This document shows, one piece after another, positions 1 through 9,096 of a stretch of 64,000 nt of DNA. Origin of the DNA: Clostridia bacterium. GTDB taxonomy: Bacteria > Bacillota > Clostridia > Oscillospirales > Acutalibacteraceae. The translations under genes and the position numbers were made by a program. The DNA is taken from the NCBI GenBank assembly GCA_017454485.1, contig JAFTCX010000007.1:27268-91267 (forward strand), in the 5' to 3' direction. How positions within the stretch are numbered: the first letter of the stretch is position 1; every line of letters starts with the position of its first letter. The notes beneath the pieces were generated by a model. The model was not told the DNA's origin. It made no database searches and saw only the letters and a list, made by a program, of their open reading frames with translations.

Positions 1-249
1 CTTTGCGGCGTTGCGCCTGACGCTTTCGCTCAAGAGCTTTTTGAGCCAATCAACGTCATAGCCGCTGATGACCTTGCGGTTTTCTGCGCGCGGATCGTCA
101 AAAATATCCTGCCGCCCGTAGATGTAGATCAGCGGCGTATGCTCGCAATCGCAAACATTTTCGTCCGCCGGCGCCGCAGCCGCCGTCAGTGCGCCGCAGC
201 AGGAAAGCAGCATCAGCAAAGCAAGAAACGCCGAAACCATTCGCTTCAT
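1..249 (-). CDS. Secreted protein, N-terminal 83 residues only (runs off window)
   Basis: The open frame starts at 249 and runs leftward off the window edge. It begins MKRMVSAFLALLMLLSCCGA, a signal peptide with a Cys-Cys that could be a lipoprotein box, and continues with CEHTPLIYIYGRQDIFDDP. The phrase 'PLIYIYGRQDIF' near the mature N-terminus resembles the start of secreted alpha/beta hydrolases such as the one at 46615-48204 (PVIFVAGF), so a secreted lipase/esterase is possible but unproven with 83 residues. The start is supported by a GAGGGGG ribosome site about 10 nt upstream. Codon use matches the neighbours. Confidence 0.7.
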   Translation of the reverse strand, partial: MKRMVSAFLALLMLLSCCGALTAAAAPADENVCDCEHTPLIYIYGRQDIFDDPRAENRKVISGYDVDWLKKLLSESVRRNAAK

Positions 250-390
250 ACAAAATCCCCCTCTGAAAAAATCGGATGTCTTCATTGTATCGAAGGCATC
301 CGGAAAAATCAAGCATGTTTCTGTTTTGTTACAAATCGTTTACACAACCGCCAAACGCAGAACAAAGCGCCGGCAATTTTTTGCGCACGC

Positions 391-1083
391 TCAAAGCTTT
401 TGTGCAATCTCCAGCAGCCGGCGCACCAGCTCATCGTCCGCGCGTTCGTTCATCTCGCGGTAGAACCTGCCCGAAGCGTCGTCGGCGTCGTCGCTGATTT
501 GCCGCAGCGACAAAAACGGAACGCCGCAGCGATTACACACGCCCGCAATGGCGGCGCTCTCCATATCAAACGCGGTCAGCCCGAACGTCCGGCTGAACAG
601 CTCCTTGCGCACGGGGTCGCTCAAAAACAGATCGCCGGTGCCAAGGCGCCCGACTGTGACGTCGTCCGCCTTTGCCAGCGAAAGCAGCGCCGGGTCGGCG
701 TCAAAGATATACGGCACACCGCCGGGCTTTTCGCCGAGCGCGTAGTTGAGTGCGGTCATGTCAAAATCGCACTCCACAAAGCTGCTGCCGAGCACAAAAT
801 CACCGCGCCGCACGCCGGAGATTGCGCCGGAAAGACCGGCGTTGAAGAGATAGTCCACCCGGTCGTCCGCAATCAGAAACGCCGCCGCAGACGCCGCGCA
901 GACCTTGCCGGTGCCGCACTCCACGCCGACGACCACCACTCTGCCCGTTTTTGTGGGCAAAGAAAAGCTGATCGAGCGATTGCCGCGGCGCAAAAGCTGG
1001 CTGCCGCCGTGTTCTTTTGCAATGTTGAGAAACGGAAGATACTCCATGCTGTCCGCAAAAAGGATGCCGATCTTTTGAATCAT
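391..1083 (-). CDS. mtnN: 5'-methylthioadenosine/S-adenosylhomocysteine nucleosidase family protein
   Basis: 230 residues, the usual length for MtnN/Pfs. Such enzymes cleave adenine from methylthioadenosine and S-adenosylhomocysteine in the cytoplasm, feeding methionine salvage. The start MIQKIGILFADSMEYLPFL matches the family N-terminus (IGIIGAM-like). The glycine-rich FNAGLSGAI segment (about residue 83) and the nucleoside-binding FDMESAAIAGVC segment (about residue 173, family pattern 'DMEsaAia') are both present. FLSLRQISDDADD follows, where the family carries the catalytic Asp in R-x-IsDxa. The start is supported by AGAGGC about 10 nt upstream. It could be a related phosphorylase-fold nucleosidase such as futalosine hydrolase, but the DMESAA motif favours MtnN. 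Confidence 0.85.
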   Translation of the reverse strand: MIQKIGILFADSMEYLPFLNIAKEHGGSQLLRRGNRSISFSLPTKTGRVVVVGVECGTGKVCAASAAAFLIADDRVDYLFNAGLSGAISGVRRGDFVLGSSFVECDFDMTALNYALGEKPGGVPYIFDADPALLSLAKADDVTVGRLGTGDLFLSDPVRKELFSRTFGLTAFDMESAAIAGVCNRCGVPFLSLRQISDDADDASGRFYREMNERADDELVRRLLEIAQKL

Positions 1084-1171
1084 GAAAAACGCCTCTTTTC
1101 TTTTTGTTCTGTTCTATAGATATTATACCGCATCGGTAAAAAAGAATCAAGAGCGAAAAAAAGAATCTTTG

Positions 1172-1972
1172 TTACAGCTCAATCGTCTCCAGATCGTCGG
1201 GGATCCAGAGCTTTCCGCCAAAATACCGTTTGCCCTCTTCGCCGTACAGTGCTTTTCTGTTTTTTAAATTGAGGTCCTCTGTGTGATAAAGCAAAAGGTT
1301 TTCCACCCCGAGCCGCTGCGCCAGTTCGCAGGCGTCCTTCACAGTGGAATGGTGCTTTTCATAGGGGTCGAAAATGTCTGCCTGCGAAAACAGGCAAAAC
1401 GCTTCGTGCAGCATCCACGCGCTGTTTTGCGCAAGATGCTCGGTGTCCTGCGTCAGCGGCTCATCCCCGCAGCAGGTGAGCTTTTTTCCGTTTTCCAGCG
1501 TCATACAGAAGCCGAACTGCTTCGCCTTTGTGGAGCGGATATCAAAAAACGTCACGGGGCGGCCGATGATTTCTCGCGTTTCGCCGTCGGCAACCTCCAC
1601 CAGATGCAGCCGCCGATCCAGAAAGGCGACCTGCTTTTTTTGCAGCAGCTTTTGCGAAAGCTCGCGGATCAGATCGAGCACCTCTTTGTGGGAATACAGA
1701 TATGCGTCGCCGATGTAATCTCCGTGCGCCATAAACTGACAGATCATCCGCACCAGCCAGACGATGCCGAGCAGATGGTCGATGTGTTTGTGCGTCACAA
1801 AGATATGGCGGATGTCCATCCAGTTGTATCCCGCCTGCCGAATTTGATGCAGCACCGTGTTTCCGCCGCCGCCGTCCACCAGAAAGAGCTGTCCGTGCTC
1901 CTCCAGAAGGAAGCAGGTGTTATAGCATTCCGTCACCAGGGCATTGCCCGTGCCGAGCATGGTCAGGTTCAT
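1172..1972 (-). CDS. Ribonuclease Z-like metallo-beta-lactamase fold hydrolase
   Basis: 266 residues. The Zn-binding signature THKHIDH (H-x-H-x-D-H) lies at about residues 62-68, preceded by FLVDGGGGNT, which matches the RNase Z 'iDcGeGt' strand. Later TCCGDEPL, HEAFCL and HHSTVKDA fit the downstream metal ligands. It may process tRNA 3' ends, but RNase Z proper is nearer 310 residues and this lacks an obvious exosite arm, so a general phosphodiesterase is equally possible. The start chosen is MNLTMLGTGNA, with GAGGG 8 nt upstream and the typical MBL opening; an upstream in-frame extension lacks a ribosome site. It is separated from mmsA by a strong terminator. Confidence 0.8.
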   Translation of the reverse strand: MNLTMLGTGNALVTECYNTCFLLEEHGQLFLVDGGGGNTVLHQIRQAGYNWMDIRHIFVTHKHIDHLLGIVWLVRMICQFMAHGDYIGDAYLYSHKEVLDLIRELSQKLLQKKQVAFLDRRLHLVEVADGETREIIGRPVTFFDIRSTKAKQFGFCMTLENGKKLTCCGDEPLTQDTEHLAQNSAWMLHEAFCLFSQADIFDPYEKHHSTVKDACELAQRLGVENLLLYHTEDLNLKNRKALYGEEGKRYFGGKLWIPDDLETIEL

Positions 1973-1990
1973 TTTGTGTCCCTCTTGCCT

Positions 1991-2024
1991 AAAACACAGC
2001 CGCAGCAAAGCCCGCTGCGGCTGT
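1991..2024 (-). terminator. Intrinsic terminator downstream of mmsA
   Basis: Read on the minus strand, ACAGCCGCAGC pairs perfectly with GCTGCGGCTGT (11 bp, 7-nt loop) and is followed by GTTTT. It sits between mmsA and the RNase Z-like gene, separating their transcripts. Confidence 0.8.
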
Positions 2025-2038
2025 TTAAACTCCTGATT

Positions 2039-2090
2039 GCTAACAGCTAACTGCTAACAGCTAACAGCTAACAGCTAACTGCTAACTGCT
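2039..2090. repeat. Heptanucleotide array (GCTAACA/GCTAACT), 7 units
   Basis: Seven consecutive 7-mers alternating GCTAACA and GCTAACT plus a partial unit fill the gap right after the mmsA stop codon. It is one of about ten such 7-nt-period arrays in the window. Confidence 0.95.
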
Positions 2091-2093
2091 CTC

Positions 2094-3617
2094 TTACACG
2101 CCGCCGCCGACGGAACCGTCCCAGGTATCCACATCGGTCGCTTTCTTTTCTTCTTCGTCAAACCAGCGCACGGTGACCGCCTTCGTCTCGGTGAAGAAAC
2201 GGAACGCATCCTTGCCCAGGCAGTGCAGATCGCCGAAGAAGGACTTCTTGTGGCCGGTGAACGGGAACACGCCCACGGGCACGGGGATGCCGACGTTGAC
2301 GCCGGTCATGCCGCCGTCGGTGCGCTTGGTGAACTCACGGGCATAGTAGCCGCTCTGGGTGAAGATCACGGAGCCGTTGGCAAACGGGTTGCGGTTCATC
2401 AGCGCAAGACCCTCTTCAAAATCCTTAACGCGCTTGATGCAAAGCACGGGTCCGAAGATCTCCTGTGTGCCGACGGTCATTTCCTCGGTCACGTTGTCAA
2501 GGATCGTCGGTCCGATGTAGAAGCCGTTCTCATAGCCTTCCACTTTCACGTCGCGGCCGTCAAGAACCATCGTTGCGCCCTCTTCCAGACCCTTGTTGAT
2601 CCAGTTCAGAACGGATTCCTGATGCTTTTTGGAGATGACCGGGCCAAGCTTGCTGTCGGGCAGATAAGCCGGGCCGATCTTCAGTTCGCTCGCGTATTTT
2701 TTGATGAGCGCAACAAGCTTGTCGGCGATGGATTCCTGCGCAACGACCACGGGCAGCGCCATGCAGCGCTCGCCGGCGCAGCCGAAGGCGGAGTTGATGA
2801 TGCCGCGGGCGGAACGCTCAAGCGCAGCGTCCTCGAGCACAAGGGCGTGGTTCTTCGCTTCGCACAGGCACTGCACGCGCTTGCCGTTGGCGGCAGCGGT
2901 GGAATATACATGCAGACCGACCTTCGTCGAGCCGACAAAGGTGATGCCGCGCACGTCGGGGTGCTTGAGGAAGATGTCCGCTTCCACGCGCGAGCAGGTG
3001 ACAAGGTTCACAACGCCCTTCGGCAGACCCGCTTCCACCAGCAGTTCGCAAAGACGCATTGCGGTCATCGGGGTCATCGAAGCGAGCTTGAGCACGATCG
3101 TGTTGCCGGCGGCGATGCAGCAGGGCGTCATCCAGCCCATCGGGATCATGCCGGGGAAGTTGAACGGAACGATGCCGGCAAATACGCCGACCGGTTCGTA
3201 GTAAAGCGTGGTGTCATAGCCGGAGGAGGTGTCGCGCATGGAATCGCCCATCGTCAGTGACGGCGCGGAAAGCGCAAGCTCCACAGGCTCCTTGACCTTG
3301 AGAATGTCGCCCTTGGCCTCGGCAAGCACCTTGCCGTGCTCGGTCGCGCAAAGGGTGGCGAGCTCATCCATGTGCTCGATCAAAAGCTCACGGAATTTAT
3401 AGAGCACCTGCACACGCTTCATGACCGGGGTGTTCGACCATGCGGGGAACGCAGCCTTTGCGGCAGCGATGGCGTCCTCAACCTCCTGCTCGGTGCAGCA
3501 GGGCGTCTGCGCAATCACTTCGCCGGTGCTGGGATTGTATACATCCATATACTTATCCGTAGAGGAAGTGCGCCATTCTCCGTCGCAAAAATATTTCAAT
3601 TGTTTGATTTCTGCCAT
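2094..3617 (-). CDS. mmsA: CoA-acylating methylmalonate-semialdehyde dehydrogenase
   Basis: 507 residues, aldehyde dehydrogenase superfamily. The N-terminus (KYFCDGEWRTSSTDKYMDVYN) and the segment VPFNFPGMIPMGWMTPCCIA are typical of MMSDH (MmsA/IolA), which converts malonate- or methylmalonate-semialdehyde plus CoA and NAD+ to acetyl- or propionyl-CoA. The Rossmann motif TFVGSTKVG is at about residue 228, and the catalytic Cys lies in GCAGERCMAL (about residue 284). Near the C-terminus, FTGHKKSFFGDLH fits the family. The start has AAAAAGGAGC upstream. No iol or valine-catabolic genes are adjacent, so the physiological substrate is not fixed; general CoA-linked aldehyde oxidation is possible. 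Confidence 0.9.
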   Translation of the reverse strand: MAEIKQLKYFCDGEWRTSSTDKYMDVYNPSTGEVIAQTPCCTEQEVEDAIAAAKAAFPAWSNTPVMKRVQVLYKFRELLIEHMDELATLCATEHGKVLAEAKGDILKVKEPVELALSAPSLTMGDSMRDTSSGYDTTLYYEPVGVFAGIVPFNFPGMIPMGWMTPCCIAAGNTIVLKLASMTPMTAMRLCELLVEAGLPKGVVNLVTCSRVEADIFLKHPDVRGITFVGSTKVGLHVYSTAAANGKRVQCLCEAKNHALVLEDAALERSARGIINSAFGCAGERCMALPVVVAQESIADKLVALIKKYASELKIGPAYLPDSKLGPVISKKHQESVLNWINKGLEEGATMVLDGRDVKVEGYENGFYIGPTILDNVTEEMTVGTQEIFGPVLCIKRVKDFEEGLALMNRNPFANGSVIFTQSGYYAREFTKRTDGGMTGVNVGIPVPVGVFPFTGHKKSFFGDLHCLGKDAFRFFTETKAVTVRWFDEEEKKATDVDTWDGSVGGGV

Positions 3618-3699
3618 AACAACAGCTCCTTTTTATAAGATCTTTTTTATATTAAGCTATTTCCCTGAAAAAATCAAGTCCGTTTTTGTAAAAATGCAA

Positions 3700-6600
3700 T
3701 TATTTTGCGCCAAACAGAGCAAAGAGGATGCGGTGGAAAATTTGAACGAGCCAGCCGAACGCGCCGGCGTGGGTCTGTCCGCAATAGGGGCAGCCGCCGC
3801 TTTTCTCTTCCCGCAGCCGTTCGCCGCAAAGATCGCACACGCCGTCGTCGTTGCTGTCGGTGTGCGGCGCTTTGGAAAGAATGCGCTCCTCTGCCGCGCC
3901 GCAGACACTGCACACGGCGCGGGAGATGCCGTTGTCGCTGCAGCTCGCGGACTTCACAAGCGTTGCCGCACCCCAGTTGTGCGCGGCGGTCTGCGTTTCC
4001 TTGCAGCGCGTACAGGTGCGGATATGGTTTTCCCCGTTGTTTGTCCAATCACCGTAGCTGTGACCGAGCGGCGCAATTTCTTTGCCTGCTTCGATCACGG
4101 CTTCGCAGCCGTTGCAAACCGTGTCGCCCGTATAGCCGACGGTGGTGCAGCCCGCGTCCGCTGCGTTCACCAGATGCGTACCGCAGTCGGCATGGTTGGT
4201 CGGATCTTTCGCCGTCGGTTCGGTTTTTGCCGCAACGCAAACGGAACAGGTGTATTTCACGCTGCCCTCCGTCGCGCATGTTGCCGCGCGGACGGTTTCA
4301 TCCGCCTTCCAGTTGTGCCCGGCGGTCTGCGTTTCCTTGCAGCGCGTACAAGTACGAATGTGGGTTTCGCCATTGTCCGCCCAATCGTCGAAATTGTGTC
4401 CCAACGACGAAATCTCACTGCCTGCTTCGATCACGGCACCGCAACCGTCACAAACCTTGTCGCCGGTATAGCCGACGGTGGTACAGCCAGCGTCCGCTTG
4501 ATTCACTAAGTGCGTACCGTAGTCGGCATGGTTCGTCGGATTTTTCGCTGTCGGTTCGGTTTTTGCCGCATCGCAAACGGAACAGGTGTATTTCACGCTG
4601 CCCTCCGTCGCGCATGTTGCCGCGCGGACGGTTTCGCCCGCCTTCCAGTTGTGCCCGGCGGTCTGCGTTTCCTTGCAGCGCGTACAGGTGCGGATATGGG
4701 TTTCGCCGTTGTTTGTCCAGCCGCCGAAGCTGTGCCCGAGCGCTTTGATCTCGTTACCCGTTTCCAACACTGCACCGCAGCCGTCACAGACCTTGTCGCC
4801 GCTATAGCCTGCGGTGGTGCAGCCAGCGTCCGCTGCGTTCACCAGATGCGTACCGTAGTCGGCATGGTTGGTCGGATCTTTCGCCGTCGGTTCGGTTTTT
4901 GCCGCACCGCAAACGGAACAGGTGTATTTCACGCTGCCCTCCGTCGCGCATGTTGCCGCGCGGACGGTTTCGCCCGCCTTCCAGTTGTGCCCGGCGGTCT
5001 GCGTTTCCTTGCAGCGGGTGCAAGTGCGGATATGGTCGTCGCCATTGTCCGCCCAGTCGTCGAAATTGTGTCCAAGCGGCGCGATGTCCTTGCCCGCTTC
5101 GATTACCGCACCGCAACCGTCACAAACCTTGTCGCCGGTATAGCCGACGGTGGTACAGCCAGCATCGGCTGCGTTTGCTATGTGCGTGCCATAGTCGCCA
5201 TGATTCGTCGGGTCAAGGTCAGTGTCCACAGTTTTCGTTGCGACACACAGCGTGCACTTATATTTCACTTTTCCCGGCGCGGTGCAGGTCGCTACAGAAA
5301 TCGTCGTGCCGTTGTCCCACGTATGCGCTGCATATTCCTCTTCGCCGCAGCGGTCGCAAGTGCGGATATGGTTGTCGCCATTGTCCGCCCAGTCGTCGAA
5401 ATTGTGTCCAAGCGGCGCGATGTCCTTGCCCGCTTCGATTACCGCACCGCAGCCGTCACAAACCTTGTCGCCGGTATAGCCTGCCGTCAAGCAACCAGCG
5501 TCCGCTTGATTCACCAGATGCGTACCGTAGTCGCCATGGTTCGTCGGGTCGGGTGCTGTGTCCTCTGTTTTCGTCGCAATACACTGCGTACACTTATACT
5601 TTATTTGTCCCGGCGCGGTACAAGTCGCTACAGAAATCGCCGTGCCGTCGTTCCATGTATGCGCTGCATATTCCTCTTCGCCGCAGCGGTCGCAAGTGCG
5701 GATATGGTCGTCGCCGTTGTCCGCCCAGTCGTCGAAATTGTGCCCCAGCGGCGCAATGTCCTCGCCTGCTTCAATCACTGCGCCGCAGCCGTCACAGACC
5801 TTGTCGCCGGTATAGCCGACAGTGGTGCAGCCAGCGTCCGCTGCGTTCACAAGATGCGTGCCATAGTCGCCATGGTTCGTCGGGTCAAGGTCAGTGTCCA
5901 CAGTTTTCGTTGCGATACACTGCGTGCACTTATACTTTATCTGCCCTGACGTTGTGCAGGTCGCCGCGGTGATCGCCGTGCCGTTGTCCCACGTATGCGC
6001 TGCATATTCTTCCTCGCCACACCGGTCGCAGGTGCGGATATGGTCGTCGCCGTTGTCCGCCCAGTCGTCGAAATTGTGCCCCAGCGGCGCAATGTCCTTG
6101 CCCGCTTCGATCACGGCACCGCAGCCGTCACAAACCTTGTCGCCGCTATAGCCTGTCGTCAAGCAACCAGCGTCCGCTACGTTCACAAGATGCGTACCGT
6201 AATCGCCATGGTTCGTCGGGTCGAGGTCAGTGTCCTCTGTTTTCGTTGCGATACACAGCGTGCACTTATACTTTATCTGTCCCGGCGTTGTGCAGGTCGC
6301 TACAGAAATCGCCGTGCCGCTGTCCCACGTATGCTCTGCATATTCTTCCTTGCCGCAGCGGTCGCAGGTGCGGATATGGTCGTCGCCGTTGTCCGCCCAG
6401 TCGTCGAAATTGTGTCCCAGCGGCGCAATGTCACTGCCTGCTTCGATCACGGCATCGCAACCGTCACAGACCTTGTCACCGGTGTACCCAACGGTGGTGC
6501 ATCCAGCGTCGGCTTTATTCACCAGATGCGTACCGTAGTCGGCGTGGTTGGTCGGGTCGGGTGCTGTGTCCTCTGTTTTTGCCGCGCCGCAAACGGAACA

Positions 6601-8193
6601 GGTCACCTGCCTGCTGCCTGATTCTGTACAGGTTGCGCGGGTCAGATTCTTATATAGATCCCATGTGTGCGCCTGCGTGATCCGGTGCGTCGGGTCATTG
6701 GCGCAGATGCGCGCGTGGGTGTCGGCGTCCATGCTTGTCCATGCGCCATAGGCGTGCCCCAGCGCAGAAAACACCTGCGTTTGGGTCAGCGGACAGGTCG
6801 CACAGCCAAGCACGGTTTCGCCGGGCGCTTCACAGCTCGCCGGGGTCTGCCGCACGGTCACACTGAGCGCATGCACCTGCAGCGGCAGAGCGTGTTCTTC
6901 GCAGTATTCCGCCTCGGCGGAATCCGCAAACGCGTGAACGGTCACGCCCTCCGGCGACGCGGACGGCTGCGCCTGATCTTCCGCAAGGCAACTCAGCCGG
7001 TCAAAACCGTCAAAATCCGTGATCTCTTCCCCGGTGATTTCGGACAGCCGCGCAAACAGCGCGTCCTCCTCCAGCAGCAGCGCATCGCATTCCTGCCACT
7101 GCCGCAGCGCGTAATAAAGCGCCTGCAGCGTCGGCGCGTCATAGCCTTCGGCCGGTTCAAAACGCAAAAAGCCGGACGCCGCGCTCACCGCTGTTTTGCT
7201 TGCGGTGCAAAGGTCCGTGAGCGCATACAGGTGCGCCAGCGCGTCGGGTTCGATTTCCATCAGCGACGCCGGCAAAAGAAGCTGCCGGAGCTTGCCGTTA
7301 TCGGGAAAAGCGCTGCGCGCGATCGTTTGTACCCCTTCCGGCACAGCGTAAAGCGTTTCTGTTCGTGCGGGCGGATAAAAGCGCAGGCACGTCTGCGCCT
7401 TGTTGAACAGCACACCGTCAAGCGTGGAAAACTGCGCGTTTTCTTCGTTGACCGTGATCGTCTGCAGCGCACCGTAACGCGGCAGCGCCGTTTCAGAAAT
7501 CGTTGTCAGACCGCTGCCCAGCGAAAGGGTCTGCAGATCAAAACAGCTATCCAGCGCGTGCGGACCGATTTCCGTCACCGCGTCGGGAATCACCAGTTCC
7601 GTGAGATGAAAGCAGCCCTGCAGGGCGTCTTCGCCCAGCGATTGCAGCTTTGCGGGCAAGGAAAGCGTGCGCAGAAAAGCAGCACAATCAAACGCACGCG
7701 GCGCGATGGAGGTTACCGTTTCCGGCAGCGTATAGCTTTCCGCCCTTCTGCCGCCGGGATACTGCAGCAGCCTTGTCTGCGCCTTGTCAAACAGAGCGCC
7801 GGCCGCATCGACGGAAAAGCAGGCGTTTTCCGCCGCCACTTGAATGTCGGTCAGCGCACGGCAGCCTGTCAATGCAAAGGCGTCGATTTTGGTTACACTT
7901 GCGGGAATCTGCAGCGTTTCGAGCGCCGTGCAATCAGAAAACGCGCCCGTGCATATGCTTTCCACACCCGGCTCCAGCACCACGCGCAGGATCTGATCGG
8001 CCGCATCCGCCCACGGGTTTTCCGTCATCTCGCCGCTGCCGAACACGCGCAGCGTCCCGTCCTGCGTCAGCGACCATTGCAGCGCCGGACCGCAAGCGCC
8101 GCTGTCTGTTTCCGTTCCAAAAACAAACGGCACCGACAGAAAAACCATCAGTACCGAAAGCAGAACGGAAGCCAAGGGTTTGAAACATTTCAT
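3700..8193 (-). CDS. Giant secreted BspA-like LRR protein with eight Cys-rich repeats
   Basis: 1497 residues. A signal peptide (MKCFKPLASVLLSVLMVFLS...) is followed by the lead-in common to these proteins (GPALQWSLTQDGTLRVFGSGEM) and LRR_5 repeats at about 65-330 (for example IPASVTKIDAFALTGC). From about residue 545 to 1440 come eight 112-residue repeats, each with several CxxC pairs (VCDGCGAV, RTCDRCGEE, KCTQC), HTW and GHNFDDWADNGD; they look like small metal-binding ribbons. The protein ends GGCPYCGQTHAGAFG followed by an amphipathic helix to FGAK. There is no LPXTG and no S-layer domain. It probably acts at the cell surface; the ligand is unknown. It starts 26 nt after mgtC and may be co-transcribed with it. 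Confidence 0.85.
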   Translation of the reverse strand: MKCFKPLASVLLSVLMVFLSVPFVFGTETDSGACGPALQWSLTQDGTLRVFGSGEMTENPWADAADQILRVVLEPGVESICTGAFSDCTALETLQIPASVTKIDAFALTGCRALTDIQVAAENACFSVDAAGALFDKAQTRLLQYPGGRRAESYTLPETVTSIAPRAFDCAAFLRTLSLPAKLQSLGEDALQGCFHLTELVIPDAVTEIGPHALDSCFDLQTLSLGSGLTTISETALPRYGALQTITVNEENAQFSTLDGVLFNKAQTCLRFYPPARTETLYAVPEGVQTIARSAFPDNGKLRQLLLPASLMEIEPDALAHLYALTDLCTASKTAVSAASGFLRFEPAEGYDAPTLQALYYALRQWQECDALLLEEDALFARLSEITGEEITDFDGFDRLSCLAEDQAQPSASPEGVTVHAFADSAEAEYCEEHALPLQVHALSVTVRQTPASCEAPGETVLGCATCPLTQTQVFSALGHAYGAWTSMDADTHARICANDPTHRITQAHTWDLYKNLTRATCTESGSRQVTCSVCGAAKTEDTAPDPTNHADYGTHLVNKADAGCTTVGYTGDKVCDGCDAVIEAGSDIAPLGHNFDDWADNGDDHIRTCDRCGKEEYAEHTWDSGTAISVATCTTPGQIKYKCTLCIATKTEDTDLDPTNHGDYGTHLVNVADAGCLTTGYSGDKVCDGCGAVIEAGKDIAPLGHNFDDWADNGDDHIRTCDRCGEEEYAAHTWDNGTAITAATCTTSGQIKYKCTQCIATKTVDTDLDPTNHGDYGTHLVNAADAGCTTVGYTGDKVCDGCGAVIEAGEDIAPLGHNFDDWADNGDDHIRTCDRCGEEEYAAHTWNDGTAISVATCTAPGQIKYKCTQCIATKTEDTAPDPTNHGDYGTHLVNQADAGCLTAGYTGDKVCDGCGAVIEAGKDIAPLGHNFDDWADNGDNHIRTCDRCGEEEYAAHTWDNGTTISVATCTAPGKVKYKCTLCVATKTVDTDLDPTNHGDYGTHIANAADAGCTTVGYTGDKVCDGCGAVIEAGKDIAPLGHNFDDWADNGDDHIRTCTRCKETQTAGHNWKAGETVRAATCATEGSVKYTCSVCGAAKTEPTAKDPTNHADYGTHLVNAADAGCTTAGYSGDKVCDGCGAVLETGNEIKALGHSFGGWTNNGETHIRTCTRCKETQTAGHNWKAGETVRAATCATEGSVKYTCSVCDAAKTEPTAKNPTNHADYGTHLVNQADAGCTTVGYTGDKVCDGCGAVIEAGSEISSLGHNFDDWADNGETHIRTCTRCKETQTAGHNWKADETVRAATCATEGSVKYTCSVCVAAKTEPTAKDPTNHADCGTHLVNAADAGCTTVGYTGDTVCNGCEAVIEAGKEIAPLGHSYGDWTNNGENHIRTCTRCKETQTAAHNWGAATLVKSASCSDNGISRAVCSVCGAAEERILSKAPHTDSNDDGVCDLCGERLREEKSGGCPYCGQTHAGAFGWLVQIFHRILFALFGAK
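3870..6560. repeat. Eight tandem 336-bp coding repeats
   Basis: The TNHxDYGTH-encoding segment recurs with exact 336-bp spacing: its anchor base falls at about 6540, 6204, 5868 and so on down to 4188, seven full periods. Nucleotide similarity between units is very high, and two subtypes are visible: five EEYAAHTW-type units and three ETQTAGHNW-type units. Copy number probably varies by recombination. Confidence 0.93.
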
Positions 8194-8219
8194 CTTCTTC
8201 GCCTCTATTCTTTTGTCAT

Positions 8220-8945
8220 TTATGGTGTTATGACCGAAACGCTCAGCACGTCCTCGCGGCTGCTGAAAAACGTCAGAATCTCATGTGTGCTCAATTGATA
8301 CGACGCGCGCAGGGAAATGTCATATTTTGCCTGCCCATCCTGCATCTTTGACATTTTTGTGTCCACCAGATGGATGTCCCACGTTTTGAGCTGCTGATCC
8401 AGCACATCCTGAAACTCCTTGGTGTAAACCACTGTAAAGGAGATTTGAAACAGCGGCATGGACTCTGCGCCGATTTTGAACCTGTGCAGCAAATACTGGA
8501 ACAGGATGATCAAAACCGTGGTAAAAACGCCCATGATATACATACCGCCGCCGACGGCAAGACCGATGCCGGCCGTTGCCCAAAGTCCCGCCGCTGTGGT
8601 CAGGCCGCTGACGGAGCCGTTGTTTTTGAAAATCACACCTGCACCGAGAAAGCTGATGCCGCTGACAACCTGCGCCGCAATGCGCGCAGGGTCGGCGCCG
8701 CGCGTCCCGCCGGAAAAACCGCCGACTACCGTTGACATATCGGCAAACGCATATTTGGAAACGATCATCATCAGCGCCGCCGCGCAGCAAACGATGATAT
8801 GGGTGCGCAGCCCCGCGCCCTTGAACCGGCGGGTACGCTCATAGCCGATTGCCGCACCGCAGCCCATTGCAAGAACGATGCGCAGCGCAAAATCCAAAAG
8901 CTGCAACCAAGTAAATTGTTCATGCATAAAAACAGAATACATCAT
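8220..8945 (-). CDS. MgtC/SapB family inner-membrane protein
   Basis: 241 residues. The N-terminal two thirds contain hydrophobic segments and the family hallmarks AMGCGAAIGYERTR, GLRTHIIVC, ISFLGAGVIFKN and GLTTAAGLWATAGIGLAVG, all characteristic of MgtC/SapB. The C-terminal 80 residues form a soluble ACT-like domain. MgtC proteins modulate membrane energetics (F1Fo ATPase) or Mg2+/phosphate adaptation; the exact role in gut clostridia is not known. The start at 8945 has AAGAGGCC 3 nt before ATG; a second ATG immediately follows. A promoter TTGAAA-17-TAAAAT lies at 8994-9022. The giant LRR gene follows 26 nt downstream on the same strand. Confidence 0.92.
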   Translation of the reverse strand: MMYSVFMHEQFTWLQLLDFALRIVLAMGCGAAIGYERTRRFKGAGLRTHIIVCCAAALMMIVSKYAFADMSTVVGGFSGGTRGADPARIAAQVVSGISFLGAGVIFKNNGSVSGLTTAAGLWATAGIGLAVGGGMYIMGVFTTVLIILFQYLLHRFKIGAESMPLFQISFTVVYTKEFQDVLDQQLKTWDIHLVDTKMSKMQDGQAKYDISLRASYQLSTHEILTFFSSREDVLSVSVITP

Positions 8946-8993
8946 ACCGGCCTCTTTTCATGAAAAAAATACCGCTCACGCGGATATAAAGGT

Positions 8994-9022
8994 ATTTTAT
9001 AATAGAAGGACAAAAATTTCAA
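8994..9022 (-). promoter_or_regulatory. Sigma-A promoter of mgtC
   Basis: Minus strand: TTGAAA (9017-9022), 17-nt spacer, TAAAAT (8994-8999), about 50 nt before the mgtC start. Confidence 0.6.
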
Positions 9023-9051
9023 GTCCTTTTTGACTGTTTTGGTAAAATTGT

Positions 9052-9077
9052 ACAGCGGTTTTTTGCAAAACCGCTGT
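9052..9077 (-). terminator. Terminator of the small anchored protein gene
   Basis: ACAGCGGTTTT and AAAACCGCTGT form an 11-bp stem with a 4-nt loop just after the 9097 stop codon on the minus strand. The following U tract is weak (ACAATTTT). Confidence 0.6.
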
Positions 9078-9096
9078 GTCTGTTTGTTTTTTGTTT

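Noticed and set aside
3870-6560. CRISPR-like array
   Set aside because: The repeats are in-frame coding units of 336 bp without spacers; no cas genes are present.
8963-8998. Possible attenuator hairpin in the mgtC leader (AAAATACC...GGTATTTTTTT)
   Set aside because: Its 5' arm overlaps the predicted -10 box, so it would not be fully transcribed from that promoter.
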